A stretch of 38,066 nucleotides of DNA from Streptococcaceae bacterium (GCA_031270325.1 JAISXW010000005.1:1-38066), one strand, 5' to 3'; counted from the first letter of the stretch, positions 14,315 to 22,252 are shown. A program made the numbers and translations. Notes: generated from the letters alone by a model not told the origin.

Positions 14315-14359
14315 AAAAACAAGTTTTTCAATAAGTTCTGATATTGAACACTTGTTTTT
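14315..14359 (-). terminator. Terminator of pgm
   Basis: AAAAACAAGT (14315-14324) pairs with ACTTGTTTTT (14350-14359), and an inner TTCAATA/TATTGAA stem extends the hairpin. On the minus strand a run of T follows the stem. Confidence 0.85.
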
Positions 14360-14375
14360 CCAGATAAGGTTTAGC

Positions 14376-16079
14376 TTATTTGATGAAGGCTTTGATTTCA
14401 GCATCAAAGGCAGCGAGTTTAGCAGCAGAGGCGTCATTTGTCTCAGCCACAGCAGCTAAGTAGAACTTGATTTTGGGTTCTGTACCTGATGGGCGAACCG
14501 CTATCCAAGAACCGTCTGCTAGATGGTATTTGAGGACGTTTGATGGCGGTGTTGTCATCTTGTCTACGTGACCATCAGCAGTCGTTGCTGTGTTGTTGAG
14601 GAAGTCTTCTGTCAAAGCGACTTTGATCCCGTTAAATTCAGTCGGTTGATTGTTGCGGAATTTATCCATGACCGCCTTGATTTGTGCCGCTCCGTCAATC
14701 CCCTCTAAAGTAACAGAAATCGTGTTTTCGAGGTAGTAACCGTACTCGGCATAGATGTCTTGGATACCATCGTATAAGGTCTTGCCAAGAGATTTGTAGT
14801 AAGCTGCGACTTCACAGACGAGTAGTAAGGCTTGGATCGCATCTTTATCACGGACGAAAGGTTTAATCAAGTAACCAAATGATTCTTCAAAGCCAAGCAT
14901 ATAAGTATGCGAACCAGTTTCTTCAAAGGACTGGATTGTCTCGGCAATGAACTTGAAGCCTGTGAGGACGTTGAACATTTCAACACCATAAGATTTGGCA
15001 ATCGCTGTGACCAATTCTGTGGAGACGATTGATTTGACGACAGCGGCATTTTCAGGTAGCGTGCCAGCTTGTTTGTGGGCTTCGAGGATATATTTGGCTA
15101 GGACAGCACCGATTTGGTTGCCAGAAAGTGGTTGGTAGTCGCCGTTTGGCAGGCGTACTTCAACACCGATACGGTCAGCATCTGGGTCAGTCGCAACGAG
15201 CATATCGGCATTGACTTGACGTCCTAGCTTTTCAGAGAGTTCAAAGGCTGCTTGGCTTTCTGGATTTGGTGATTTCAGTGTTGGGAAGTCACCATCAGGA
15301 ATCGCTTGGGCTTCAACGACTGCAATCTTCTCAAAGCCCGCTTGTGCCAATGTCTTACGACCCAGCATTTCACCAGTTCCGTGGAGTGGTGTAAAGACGA
15401 TGTTCAAGTTTTTACCGAAATCATCAATGATTTGTTGGTTGATCGTGACAGATTTGACGTTTTCCAGATACTTCTTGTCAATCTCATCTCCGATAACCGT
15501 AATCAAAGCGTTGTCTTCATCAGCACGTGCGATATGGAAAATATCATCAATGTCCTTGATATACTCTGTTAATTTGTCGGCATCTTCAGGCGGCATTTGT
15601 CCGCCATCTTCGCCATAAACCTTGTAACCATTGTAAGGCGCAGGGTTATGAGAGGCGGTAATCATGATCCCTGTCAAAGTGCCAAGTTCACGAATGGCAA
15701 AGGATAATTCAGGTGTCGGACGTAGGGATTCAAAGACGTAAGAAGGAATATCATGTAGGGCAAGGACGCGTGCCGCATCAAAGGCAAATTCACGTGAAAA
15801 GTGACGTGAATCATAAGCGATGGCAACGCCACGTTTCTTGTCATCTCCTTTTGAGTCCATTAGACGGGCAAGCCCCTCTGTTGTTTGACGCACCGTAAAG
15901 ATGTTCATCCGATTGGTACCGGCACCGATCAGACCACGTTGACCAGCGGTCCCAAATTCGAGGGAGGTATAGAAAGCATCCTCTTTTGTCTGCTCGTCCA
16001 TAGCTGCTAGTTCTGTTTTGAGGTAGTCAGGTAGTTCGGCAAAATCAGCCCATTTTTGATAAGTTTCTTTATAAGACAT
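14376..16079 (-). CDS. pgm: Phosphoglucomutase / phosphomannomutase, alpha-D-phosphohexomutase family
   Basis: A 567-residue cytoplasmic enzyme interconverting glucose-1-phosphate and glucose-6-phosphate, supplying UDP-glucose for wall polymers. The phosphoserine loop is TASHNPAPYNGYKVY, the Mg loop is ATDPDADRIG, the sugar loop is GFEESFGYL, and the phosphate-binding RPSGTEPKIKFY lies near the C-terminus. The open frame extends 47 codons upstream to 16220, but that part has no resemblance to the family and crosses a terminator and promoter. ATG 16079, after AAGGAGACAAGG, is the true start. It lies upstream of yidC with separate signals. Confidence 0.93.
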   Translation of the reverse strand: MSYKETYQKWADFAELPDYLKTELAAMDEQTKEDAFYTSLEFGTAGQRGLIGAGTNRMNIFTVRQTTEGLARLMDSKGDDKKRGVAIAYDSRHFSREFAFDAARVLALHDIPSYVFESLRPTPELSFAIRELGTLTGIMITASHNPAPYNGYKVYGEDGGQMPPEDADKLTEYIKDIDDIFHIARADEDNALITVIGDEIDKKYLENVKSVTINQQIIDDFGKNLNIVFTPLHGTGEMLGRKTLAQAGFEKIAVVEAQAIPDGDFPTLKSPNPESQAAFELSEKLGRQVNADMLVATDPDADRIGVEVRLPNGDYQPLSGNQIGAVLAKYILEAHKQAGTLPENAAVVKSIVSTELVTAIAKSYGVEMFNVLTGFKFIAETIQSFEETGSHTYMLGFEESFGYLIKPFVRDKDAIQALLLVCEVAAYYKSLGKTLYDGIQDIYAEYGYYLENTISVTLEGIDGAAQIKAVMDKFRNNQPTEFNGIKVALTEDFLNNTATTADGHVDKMTTPPSNVLKYHLADGSWIAVRPSGTEPKIKFYLAAVAETNDASAAKLAAFDAEIKAFIK

Positions 16080-16170
16080 CCTTGTCTCCTTATGATTGAT
16101 ATGAGTGCAGTGAGCTACTGCCAAAGCCCAAGTGAGAAACTTGGCATGAACGCGTTGCCATGATAAGACT

Positions 16171-16202
16171 ATTTTAACAAAAAAAAGCGTGAATTTCACG
16201 CT
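16171..16202 (-). promoter_or_regulatory. Terminator of the ECF S-component gene fused to pgm promoter
   Basis: On the minus strand AGCGTGAAATTCACGCT (16186-16202) forms a tight hairpin followed by eight T (terminator). The T-run then continues directly into TGT-TAAAAT (16179-16171), an extended -10 box placed about 90 nt before the pgm ATG. Confidence 0.65.
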
Positions 16203-16233
16203 AAAACCTAAGATATTCACAAAGCAGCCGCCT

Positions 16234-16815
16234 TTATTTTTTTAATTTTATTAGGACGGGGACAAGGCTTGCGCTTAAAATCGTAGCTGCTATCGCTTCA
16301 GCGATTGAATTTGTGGCAATGATTGAGGCAATCAGGGCTTTGAAAGACATATTGAGCTGGTCGTGGAAGAATAAAAAGGCGGCGCTTAGAACGAGGACGG
16401 TGTTCGTGGCAGAGCCAACAAAACCACCGAGACCAGCACCCAAACGATTTTTACTGAGTTGATAGATGAAAAACGGCAGGATACCAATCAAAATCCGAGG
16501 GACAAAGGCGACCACAAGAGACCAGAGATTGCCATGTGGTGCAAAAGGGGAGAATAGAAAAGAGGTCGGAATCGGTGTCAGCGTAGAGTTCAAAAAAGAG
16601 ATGAACCCCATGATGAAACCAAGCCAAGCGCCTTTTTTCCATCCTAGTGTGATCGAGCCGATAATCACTGGGATATGGACTAAAGTCGGTTGAATCGGAA
16701 ATGGCCAGATACTATAAATGATTTTTGAAAGTAGCTGGATGACGATCATAATCGCAATGAAAATACTGAGAATGGCGATGTCAGCAGCTTTGGAATTTTT
16801 GGGAGAGTGTGTCAT
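16234..16815 (-). CDS. panT: ECF transporter S component (pantothenate-type, PanT-like)
   Basis: A 193-residue membrane protein with about six hydrophobic segments. The N-terminal segment IAILSIFIAIMIVIQLLSK and the P-x-x-HIPVIIGSITLGWKKGAWLGFIMGF region are typical of ECF substrate-binding subunits, which share an energising module encoded elsewhere. It lies next to coaC and coaB, the first steps after pantothenate phosphorylation. This is the basis for calling it a pantothenate transporter, as in related lactic acid bacteria. The start ATG has no clear Shine-Dalgarno sequence. It is 136 bp after coaC and probably cotranscribed. Confidence 0.8.
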   Translation of the reverse strand: MTHSPKNSKAADIAILSIFIAIMIVIQLLSKIIYSIWPFPIQPTLVHIPVIIGSITLGWKKGAWLGFIMGFISFLNSTLTPIPTSFLFSPFAPHGNLWSLVVAFVPRILIGILPFFIYQLSKNRLGAGLGGFVGSATNTVLVLSAAFLFFHDQLNMSFKALIASIIATNSIAEAIAATILSASLVPVLIKLKK

Positions 16816-16951
16816 GAGATATGTAGGTGAGTTGGCTCAAAAGCGAACTCAATTCCTTTCCTATGAGATGCCAGCAAGGGCTGGGGGAGTGTGTGAAGTG
16901 TCACGTTAAGTGATCGTGTAGCTTGACCGTCAGATGTGGCTAGGCAGTCAA

Positions 16952-17503
16952 CTAAAGCGATAAGGTGTGGCAAGCTTGTTGCACTGCTTGCACGATGTCC
17001 TCGACATTAGCCAGCGCCCCACGGCCGAGATCGCCACAAGCTAGCATAGCGACTTTGGGTTCGATTTCTGTGAAACCAACCGTGGCTAAAGTCTGGATAT
17101 TAGCTTGGGTTAAGGGGTTGAGGTACATATTGGTATTCATGGCAGGAGCAATCAGTTTTTTGACGTCCTGTGGCAGTGCTAGGGCGACAGTTGAGACGAT
17201 GTCGCTAGCCCGCCCTTGTGCTAAACGGGCGATCGTGTCAGCAGAGGCTGGGGCAACTAGGAAGAGTTCGGTCTCCTTTGCCAAGTCAATATGGTTGACC
17301 ACATCAGCCCGATCTTCAGCCATGACATTGGTATGAACAGGTCGTTTGGATAGGACTTGGAGGGTCATGGGGGTGATAAAGGCTTGGGCTGCATCAGTCA
17401 TCAAAACGGTCACGGTATGGCCGAGTTTACCCAAGGCAGAGGTCAGATCAGCAGCTTTATAAGCAGAGATACTACCGGTTACGGCGAGTGTGATATTGGT
17501 CAT
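16952..17503 (-). CDS. coaC: Phosphopantothenoylcysteine decarboxylase
   Basis: About 183 residues from ATG 17503, chosen because GAGGAAAG precedes it and the protein then begins MTNITLAVTGSISAYKAADL, the flavin-binding opening of the family. The HIDLAKETELFLVAPASADTIA region contains the catalytic histidine, and PAMNTNMY is the PxMNxxMW-type substrate motif. LACGDLGRGAL supplies the conserved cysteine. It decarboxylates phosphopantothenoylcysteine to phosphopantetheine in coenzyme A synthesis. The gene overlaps coaB by 32 bp; separate coaB and coaC rather than a fused coaBC is normal in streptococci. Confidence 0.93.
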   Translation of the reverse strand: MTNITLAVTGSISAYKAADLTSALGKLGHTVTVLMTDAAQAFITPMTLQVLSKRPVHTNVMAEDRADVVNHIDLAKETELFLVAPASADTIARLAQGRASDIVSTVALALPQDVKKLIAPAMNTNMYLNPLTQANIQTLATVGFTEIEPKVAMLACGDLGRGALANVEDIVQAVQQACHTLSL

Positions 17504-18185
17504 AGCTTTCCTCACTTTTGGCGACAATTAAGTCGGCGATTTCTAGTTTTGTGTCGGCCTCTAGGATCGTCTCTTGACTGACTAATAGGCCGTGGTGTTT
17601 GGTTGCGGTGATGTCGGTTAAATCATTAGCTAAGATGTAATCCGCCTGATTGCTGGTTAAGGATTGCCTTGCGCTATCAATCAGCTGCGCCTTAGGCACA
17701 TTAACCAAGAGTTTGAAGCCAAATAAAATAATGTCTGGCTTGAGCTTTTTGATGCTGGCAATGACCTTGGGGGTCTTCTTTAAAAATAACACTTGATAAT
17801 CGGCTTCAGAAGCGATTTTTTCTTCGGCATTGCTTTGGCTCAAAAACTCCTGAATATCAGGCGACTTAGCGACAGTCTTTAGGTCTGTGAGGTAGACGGG
17901 GGTATAGTCGGAAACAGCCATGCTGTGAATCAGGACATCGGCTTGTGGCACCCATTCATTGATGGCAGCAATCAGACTGGCCACGTCAGAGATTGGCAAT
18001 AACGTGAGCTTGGGATGGGGGTCAGGGAGGACAGCACCAGCACCGGCTAATAAAATAACTTCATGATTTGTCTTTAAAAAACGTTCGGTTAGGATTTTTC
18101 CTAGCCGTCCTGTTGCGAAATTAGTAATCCCACGAACTCTGTCAATAGGCTCTGTTGTCCCACCAGATGTGATAAGAATGCGCAT
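17472..18185 (-). CDS. coaB: Phosphopantothenate-cysteine ligase
   Basis: About 237 residues from ATG 18185, which follows GAAAGG; a 20-codon upstream extension is unlikely. MRILITSGGTTEPIDRVRGITNFATGRLG is the hallmark CoaB opening, and HSMAVSDYTPVY and the lysine-rich stretch LKKTPKVIASIKKLKPD are also characteristic. The enzyme joins cysteine to 4'-phosphopantothenate using a nucleotide triphosphate. It is the first gene of a minus-strand operon with coaC and the S component. An extended -10 promoter lies just upstream. Confidence 0.93.
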   Translation of the reverse strand: MRILITSGGTTEPIDRVRGITNFATGRLGKILTERFLKTNHEVILLAGAGAVLPDPHPKLTLLPISDVASLIAAINEWVPQADVLIHSMAVSDYTPVYLTDLKTVAKSPDIQEFLSQSNAEEKIASEADYQVLFLKKTPKVIASIKKLKPDIILFGFKLLVNVPKAQLIDSARQSLTSNQADYILANDLTDITATKHHGLLVSQETILEADTKLEIADLIVAKSEESYDQYHTRRNR

Positions 18186-18212
18186 GATAAGCCTTTCAAA
18201 TTTGTTTTTATC

Positions 18213-18221
18213 ATTATAACA
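18213..18221 (-). promoter_or_regulatory. Extended -10 promoter of coaB
   Basis: On the minus strand TGT-TATAAT (18221-18213) lies 27 nt before the coaB ATG, leaving a leader of about 20 nt that contains GAAAGG. Confidence 0.6.
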
Positions 18222-18275
18222 TAAAAGTAAAGCGCTGTGAAACATCTCGTTTATCGTCTTGTAACATGTTTGTAA

Positions 18276-18304
18276 TTGACAAAAATAAATAACAAGTATA
18301 TAAT
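18276..18304 (+). promoter_or_regulatory. Near-perfect sigma-70 promoter of the small KOW-like gene
   Basis: TTGACA (18276-18281), a 17-bp A/T-rich spacer and TATAAT (18299-18304) are both exact consensus hexamers. Start of transcription would be near 18311. It is the strongest-looking promoter in the window. Confidence 0.9.
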
Positions 18305-18336
18305 ATAAACATAACGTCAGGAAAGGAGTTATGAAT

Positions 18337-18513
18337 ATGGAACTTGGTAGTATTATAACCTGTCAGCCTGTTTCTTTTTCTGAAAAAATAACAGGTATCG
18401 TCAGGAAAAAATATGAACACACGGTTTTGGTAGAAGTAACAGCTTGTGAAGATGATGTGCAACACGTCTTCATGACACAGTATCCTTTCGTTTTAGTTAA
18501 AACGGCGTACTAA
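18337..18513 (+). CDS. Small DUF2187/KOW-like protein
   Basis: A 58-residue cytoplasmic protein. ATG 18337 is preferred over ATG 18331 because AAGGAG ends at 18328. The core ITGIVRKKYEHTVLVEV is a short beta-barrel-like pattern seen in DUF2187/KOW-type small proteins of lactic acid bacteria, which may bind RNA or ribosomes. The perfect promoter implies high expression. Neighbouring coaB is divergent. Family assignment is by resemblance only. Confidence 0.6.
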   Translation: MELGSIITCQPVSFSEKITGIVRKKYEHTVLVEVTACEDDVQHVFMTQYPFVLVKTAY

Positions 18514-18565
18514 GTTGCAAAGTTTTTAGTTTCAAATTTCTCGAGGCAGCGAGAAGCACATAATC

Positions 18566-18642
18566 TGATTTTTCCAGAAAACAAGACACTCTACAAGGGG
18601 AAGCGTTGACTGATTCTTCTAGAAAACAAGCCACTCTACAAG
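18566..18642. repeat. 45-bp direct repeat, two copies
   Basis: A 32-bp segment of the form TGATT-TTCNAGAAAACAAG-CACTCTACAAG occurs at 18566-18597 and 18611-18642, a 45-bp period. It lies in the 264-bp gap between the small KOW-like gene and the tautomerase gene. Apart from this repeat and the terminator, I see only a short CCGCC/GGCGG pairing near 18668-18705 in the gap. Confidence 0.7.
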
Positions 18643-18742
18643 AAAAATCTCTACATAGTTTAATCTGCCGCCACATATCATCGGAATGACATCACATAGC
18701 TTTGGCGGTTTGCCACTGTAAGTGATGCCTTCCAAGGCAACC

Positions 18743-18770
18743 AAAAAACGAGTGTGAGGCTCGTTTTTTT
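18743..18770. terminator. Bidirectional terminator between convergent genes
   Basis: AAAAAACGAG (18743-18752) pairs with CTCGTTTTTT (18760-18769) around a 7-nt loop. The A-tract and T-tract allow termination of the tautomerase gene from the right and of the KOW-like gene from the left. Confidence 0.85.
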
Positions 18771-18777
18771 GATTGTC

Positions 18778-18963
18778 TTAATTGGCTTTTTTAATTTCGC
18801 CTGCTGGGAAGTAAGTCCCTTCTTTTAGGTCGTTGATAAAGACATGGATGGCGGATTTTGGCGCACCAGTATTTTTGCTGACCGCCTCAGTAATATCACG
18901 AGCCAGTGCAATTTTTTGAGCGTCAGTTCGCCCCTCAAACAGATCAATGTGAACAAATGGCAT
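18778..18963 (-). CDS. 4-oxalocrotonate tautomerase family protein
   Basis: A 61-residue cytoplasmic enzyme. ATG 18963, after GAGGAATTC, begins MPFVHIDLFEGRTDAQK, so Pro becomes the N-terminal catalytic residue after methionine removal; an upstream ATG would bury it and is rejected. The conserved arginine of FEGR and the TGAPKSAIHVFINDL strand fit the 2-hydroxymuconate tautomerase-like family, which works as a hexamer. The physiological substrate in lactic acid bacteria is unknown. Single-gene transcript. Confidence 0.9.
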   Translation of the reverse strand: MPFVHIDLFEGRTDAQKIALARDITEAVSKNTGAPKSAIHVFINDLKEGTYFPAGEIKKAN

Positions 18964-19086
18964 CTTGAATTCCTCTTTTCTTATGATGACCATATTTTGT
19001 CACACTTTGTCAGGAAATTCAAGTCTTAGCTCAATGCTGCGGGGTTTGAGCAGGCTCTGATGTGACCATGCATGCCTGAAAAAAGA

Positions 19087-19464
19087 GTCTCGCTTGCATG
19101 AATAAAAGTCGCACTTGAATGATAAAGAGTCGGCGTTGGATAAAAAAGAGTCGCCGTCGAGCAAAAAAGATGCGGCGTTGGGCAAAAAAGAGTGTCCGTC
19201 GTGTAAAAAAGATGCGGCGTTGATCAAAAAAGAGTATCCGTCGGGTAAAAAAGATGCGGTGTTGAACAAAAACGAGTCGCCGTCGTGTAAAAAAGATGCG
19301 CCGTTGATCAAAAACGAGTCGCCGTCGTGTAAAAAAGATGCGGCGTTGGGCAAAAACGAGTCGCCGTTGATTAAAAAAGAGTGTCCGTCGTGTAAAAAAG
19401 ATGCGGCGTTGATCAAAAAAGAGTGTCCGTCGTGTAAAAAAGATGCGACGTCGATCAAAAAAGA
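19087..19464. repeat. 21-bp tandem array E with phased A-tracts (18 units)
   Basis: Eighteen 21-bp units start at 19087, most ending in AAAAAAGA. They alternate mainly between a GTCGCCGTCGTGT-type and a TGCGGCGTTGATC-type head, so the dominant period is 42 bp. A partial unit continues to about 19480. Because 21 bp is two helical turns, the A5-A6 tracts fall on the same face, which predicts strong intrinsic curvature. Unlike the other arrays there is no good dyad in the unit. Long reading frames cross it on both strands but only as 7-residue repeats of low-complexity Lys/Ser/Asp. Confidence 0.92.
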
Positions 19465-19479
19465 TGTGGCGTTGGGCAG

Positions 19480-19625
19480 GTCAAATCGTAAAAGATGACA
19501 CAATTCAAGGGTGGGCTATGGATGTTGAACGGTTGAAAAAAAGGTATATGTTCACAGATGACTACTTTGACCGACAACTTCAACTTATACGTGAAATCCG
19601 ACTTTCTGAACGTAAATTTCACTAG
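19480..19625 (+). pseudogene. C-terminal fragment of a RhuM-family gene
   Basis: The frame reads GWAMDVERLKKRYMFTDDYF and then DRQLQLIREIRLSERKFH before a stop. The YFD-x-x-L-x-x-IREIRxSERxF pattern is characteristic of the RhuM virulence-protein family, where about 300 residues are usual and the sequence normally continues into a QKITDIYATS-like segment. Only some 45 residues remain, fused upstream to the tandem array. No ribosome binding site is present. It is a remnant of an accessory island that also carries abiE. Confidence 0.6.
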
Positions 19626-19637
19626 ATTAATGACAGG

Positions 19638-19725
19638 ATATGCTAACAAACAGTCAAGCTGTTAGCATATTGTTTTTGACTTGGTGGGAATGATATGCTA
19701 ACATTGAAGTAAGTTGTTAGCATAT
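19638..19725. promoter_or_regulatory. abiE promoter with two identical-arm operators
   Basis: Two inverted repeats with identical 11-bp arms, ATATGCTAACA and TGTTAGCATAT, lie at 19638-19670 and 19693-19725, 55 bp apart centre to centre. Between and within them is a promoter: TTGACT (19676-19681), 17-bp spacer, TAACAT (19699-19704), with the -10 inside the left arm of the second repeat. AbiEi antitoxins are known to repress their own operon by binding paired inverted repeats, and this layout fits that well. Confidence 0.85.
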
Positions 19726-19743
19726 TGTTTAGGAGGTGGTTTG

Positions 19744-20325
19744 ATGGGGCAAGTAAGTGAGTATATTGATCGGAATAAAGGGTTTGTGACTTTTAGTCAA
19801 GTTAAAGAATCCGGAGTTCCTTATCGAGTGATTAAGAAGATGTTAGATGAGGGGACGATTGAAAAAGATGAGCCGGGGATTTATCGACTGCCTGATGCTT
19901 ATGTAGATGAGTTATTTGTCTTGCAGTATCGCTATCCCAAAGGTGTTTATGCGCTTGAGACGGCTTTGTGGTTGCAAGGGCTATCCTTGACCGTGCCGTC
20001 TGAACCTGTCATGAGCTTTCCCTATGGGACCAATACCAAGCTGCTCAAAGCTGCGGGTCTAAAACCAGTGATTTTACGGGCTAACTATGATGTAGGAATT
20101 GTTGAGGTAGCGACTCCTGCGGGTCAACAAGTCAGAGTCTATGAAATAGAAAGAACACTGGTTGAAATGCTTCGACCGATATATAAGTCGGATGTGCAAA
20201 TCATTGGTCCGGCTTTTAAGGCTTATACTAATAGCGGTCGCATAGACTATGCCAAGCTATTCAAGTATGCCAAACTATTTAAGGTTCAGGAAAAAGTGCA
20301 AGCTTATTTGGAGGTTTTAGAGTGA
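19744..20325 (+). CDS. abiEi: Type IV antitoxin AbiEi, transcriptional autorepressor
   Basis: About 193 residues. ATG 19744 follows AGGAGG at 7 nt; an earlier in-frame start overlaps the operator and is rejected. The N-terminal domain (MGQVSEYIDRNKGFVTFSQV and the following PYRVIKKMLDEGTIEKDEPGIY) is the winged-helix AbiEi_4-type DNA-binding domain. The rest (ALETALWLQGLS, then ERTLVEMLRP) is the antitoxin domain. It neutralises AbiEii and represses the operon at the upstream repeats. The stop overlaps the GTG start of abiEii in a GTGA junction, so translation is coupled. Confidence 0.92.
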   Translation: MGQVSEYIDRNKGFVTFSQVKESGVPYRVIKKMLDEGTIEKDEPGIYRLPDAYVDELFVLQYRYPKGVYALETALWLQGLSLTVPSEPVMSFPYGTNTKLLKAAGLKPVILRANYDVGIVEVATPAGQQVRVYEIERTLVEMLRPIYKSDVQIIGPAFKAYTNSGRIDYAKLFKYAKLFKVQEKVQAYLEVLE

Positions 20326-21200
20326 GATATAGCAATGCCAATAGCTTCAAAGCAAAAATTAAAAATATAGCAAAAGTAAAAGGCGTTCCGCCGCAACAGG
20401 TTCAACAAAATTATCTAATTGAGCAAATACTCCGTAAGATTGCATCTAGTGATTATAAAGATAGTTTTATAGTTAAAGGAGGGTATCTGATTAGCAATAT
20501 TATCGGTATTGATAAACGGACGACGATGGATTTGGACGTGACATTGAAAGGTATGGCATTATCGGAAGACAAGATACGGGCTATCTTTGATGAAGTGTTC
20601 AAAAGTTCTGATGGCGATGGTTTTTATTTTGAGATTGACGCACTTCAATCTATTCGGAGGGATGACATCTACGGTGGTTTTGAATTAAAAATTAAAGCTC
20701 AATTTGATACTTTACGAGAAGTTGTATTTATTGATGTCACAACAGGTGACAAGATCACTCCAAGGGAAATTGAATTTTCGATTCAATCGATTTTTTCAGA
20801 AGATGACATCAAAATATTTTCTTATAACTTAGAAACGGTTCTGGCTGAAAAATTGGAAGCAATTATCAGTAGAGGTGAGGGGTCAACTAGACCGCGTGAT
20901 CGTTATGATATGTTTACGATTTGGAAATTACAAAAAGAGACAGTTGATTTGATAACTTTGAGAGAAGCGCTAGTTAATACAGTGACAAAACGAGGTACTA
21001 TGGTCGAGCTTAAGAATTGGCAAGAGCAGCTTGCATCAATTTATCAATCAGACTATCAACGTCAACTGTGGAGGAACTATCAAAGAACTTTTAAATACGC
21101 TACTGAAATCAGTTTTGAGGCGTCGGTTGATGTGGTAGCAGCAGTACTAAAAGAGTTAAAACAAACTGACTTAGCCAGCCCCAATACGACAAAGGCATGA
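20322..21200 (+). CDS. abiEii: AbiEii nucleotidyltransferase toxin
   Basis: A 292-residue toxin of the AbiEii/AbiGii (MenA-like) nucleotidyltransferase family, giving phage abortive infection. Motif I is KGGYLIS (G53, G54) and the metal-binding acidic pair is TMDLDV (D70, D72). ETVLAEKLEAIISRGEGSTRPRDRYDM contains the conserved lysine and the third acidic region. The GTG start overlaps the antitoxin stop. The final nine codons (about 21174 onward, LASPNTTKA) lie inside a dispersed intergenic repeat, so the natural C-terminus may have been replaced when the island inserted. The catalytic part is intact. Confidence 0.92.
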   Translation: MRYSNANSFKAKIKNIAKVKGVPPQQVQQNYLIEQILRKIASSDYKDSFIVKGGYLISNIIGIDKRTTMDLDVTLKGMALSEDKIRAIFDEVFKSSDGDGFYFEIDALQSIRRDDIYGGFELKIKAQFDTLREVVFIDVTTGDKITPREIEFSIQSIFSEDDIKIFSYNLETVLAEKLEAIISRGEGSTRPRDRYDMFTIWKLQKETVDLITLREALVNTVTKRGTMVELKNWQEQLASIYQSDYQRQLWRNYQRTFKYATEISFEASVDVVAAVLKELKQTDLASPNTTKA

Positions 21201-21354
21201 AAAATGATTTAACACACGCCGCCTCTCAGAAATAGGCTCGACAGTTAGCTCGGAAATCGAAGATCGGAACGGAACTTACGCTGTCAGGCTAGCTCTCTCT
21301 TTGAAAGCCGCTCCATCTCGTGAGTGCGTCATACCTCAAGCCATAGCGTTAGGC
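21174..21354. repeat. Dispersed intergenic repeat, copy 2 (shortened)
   Basis: Blocks ACGACAAAGGCATGAAA to TTAACAC (21186-21215), TAGGCTCGACAGTTAGC (21233-21249) and CCATAGCGTTAGG (21341-21353) match copy 1 at 12806-13180 in the same order. The first and second blocks are 17 bp apart here versus about 190 bp in copy 1. Its left end overlaps the last codons of abiEii. Nothing else is evident in the 262-bp gap before the PHP gene. Confidence 0.55.
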
Positions 21355-21462
21355 AGGCAAACGTGCTAAAATAAGGAAGAAAAAGAAAATCGCTCGAGGA
21401 AAAACAATCGCACGTTGGCGCATTGATGTATTGGTTTGGGGCGCTTTGGGAAAGGATATGAG

Positions 21463-22245
21463 ATGACGGCTTATTATGATCAGCATTTGCACACGCACCA
21501 TTCTTATGATTCGGAGGCTGAGTTTAGTGAGTATTTGGCGCATACGACGGGTTATGTCGTGACCACTGAGCATTTTGATGTGGCCAATCCAGTGACTGGG
21601 CAGACAGATGCGCCTGATTATGCGCAGTATGTTGCAGAGATTGACCGGCTGAATCAGCGTTATCAGGGACGCGTTTTGAAAGGGATTGAGATCGGTTATT
21701 ATCATCCGAAAGCTGCGGAGATTTTAGCCTACTTGGCGGATAAAAGCTATGATTTGAAACTGTTGTCGGTGCATCACAATGGTGCGTTTGATTATTTGGA
21801 TGACTTCGTTGCAGCCATGGATTTTGATGATGTGTTTGGGCGTTACTTGGCTGAGCTAGAACAGGCGATTGAGCAAAATGATCAAATTCAAGCGCACGTT
21901 TTGGCGCATTTTGATTATGGGATTCGATTGTTTGATGTGGCGCGGGGGGATTTAGAGAGGTATGAGCAGCGATTGATTGAAATCTTTCAGAAAATGATCG
22001 ATGCTGATCTCGCCTTTGAAATTAATGCCAAGTCGACTCATTTGTATGGTCATTTAGCTCTCTATGCCTATGCCATTGAATTGATTCAAAAGCTTGGTGG
22101 GACTTTGTTTACACTAGGTTCAGATGGTCACAAGTTGGCTCACTATGAACTGGGCTTTGACGAGTTAAAGCCGTGGCTGAAAGCTCAGGGAATCAATCAG
22201 TTGGTCACCTTTCGAGCTGGTAAACGTTACTTTGTTACGATTTAG
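21463..22245 (+). CDS. PHP-domain histidinol-phosphatase family hydrolase
   Basis: A 260-residue cytoplasmic metal-dependent phosphoesterase. The metal ligands stand in the usual order: DQHLHTHHSYD near the N-terminus, TTEHFD (near 40), GIEIGYY (near 80), SVHHN (near 110), HVLAHFDYGIR and finally GSDGHKLAHYELGF, which supplies the last Asp and His. The ATG at 21463 has AAAGGA at 8 nt. HisJ-type histidinol phosphatase is the nearest named family, but no his genes are adjacent, so the substrate is open. It ends at a terminator shared with the next promoter. Confidence 0.85.
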   Translation: MTAYYDQHLHTHHSYDSEAEFSEYLAHTTGYVVTTEHFDVANPVTGQTDAPDYAQYVAEIDRLNQRYQGRVLKGIEIGYYHPKAAEILAYLADKSYDLKLLSVHHNGAFDYLDDFVAAMDFDDVFGRYLAELEQAIEQNDQIQAHVLAHFDYGIRLFDVARGDLERYEQRLIEIFQKMIDADLAFEINAKSTHLYGHLALYAYAIELIQKLGGTLFTLGSDGHKLAHYELGFDELKPWLKAQGINQLVTFRAGKRYFVTI

Positions 22246-22252
22246 TAATATT

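Noticed and set aside
14376-16220. Longer 614-residue version of phosphoglucomutase
   Set aside because: The extra N-terminus crosses a terminator and promoter and is unlike the family; ATG 16079 has a good ribosome binding site.
18214-18465. Minus-strand 83-codon frame opposite the KOW-like gene
   Set aside because: It lies antisense to a gene with a perfect promoter and includes no start signals.
19000-19503. Long open frames on both strands across array E (up to 167 codons)
   Set aside because: They exist because the repeat is a multiple of three and lacks stops; low-complexity peptides with no start signals.
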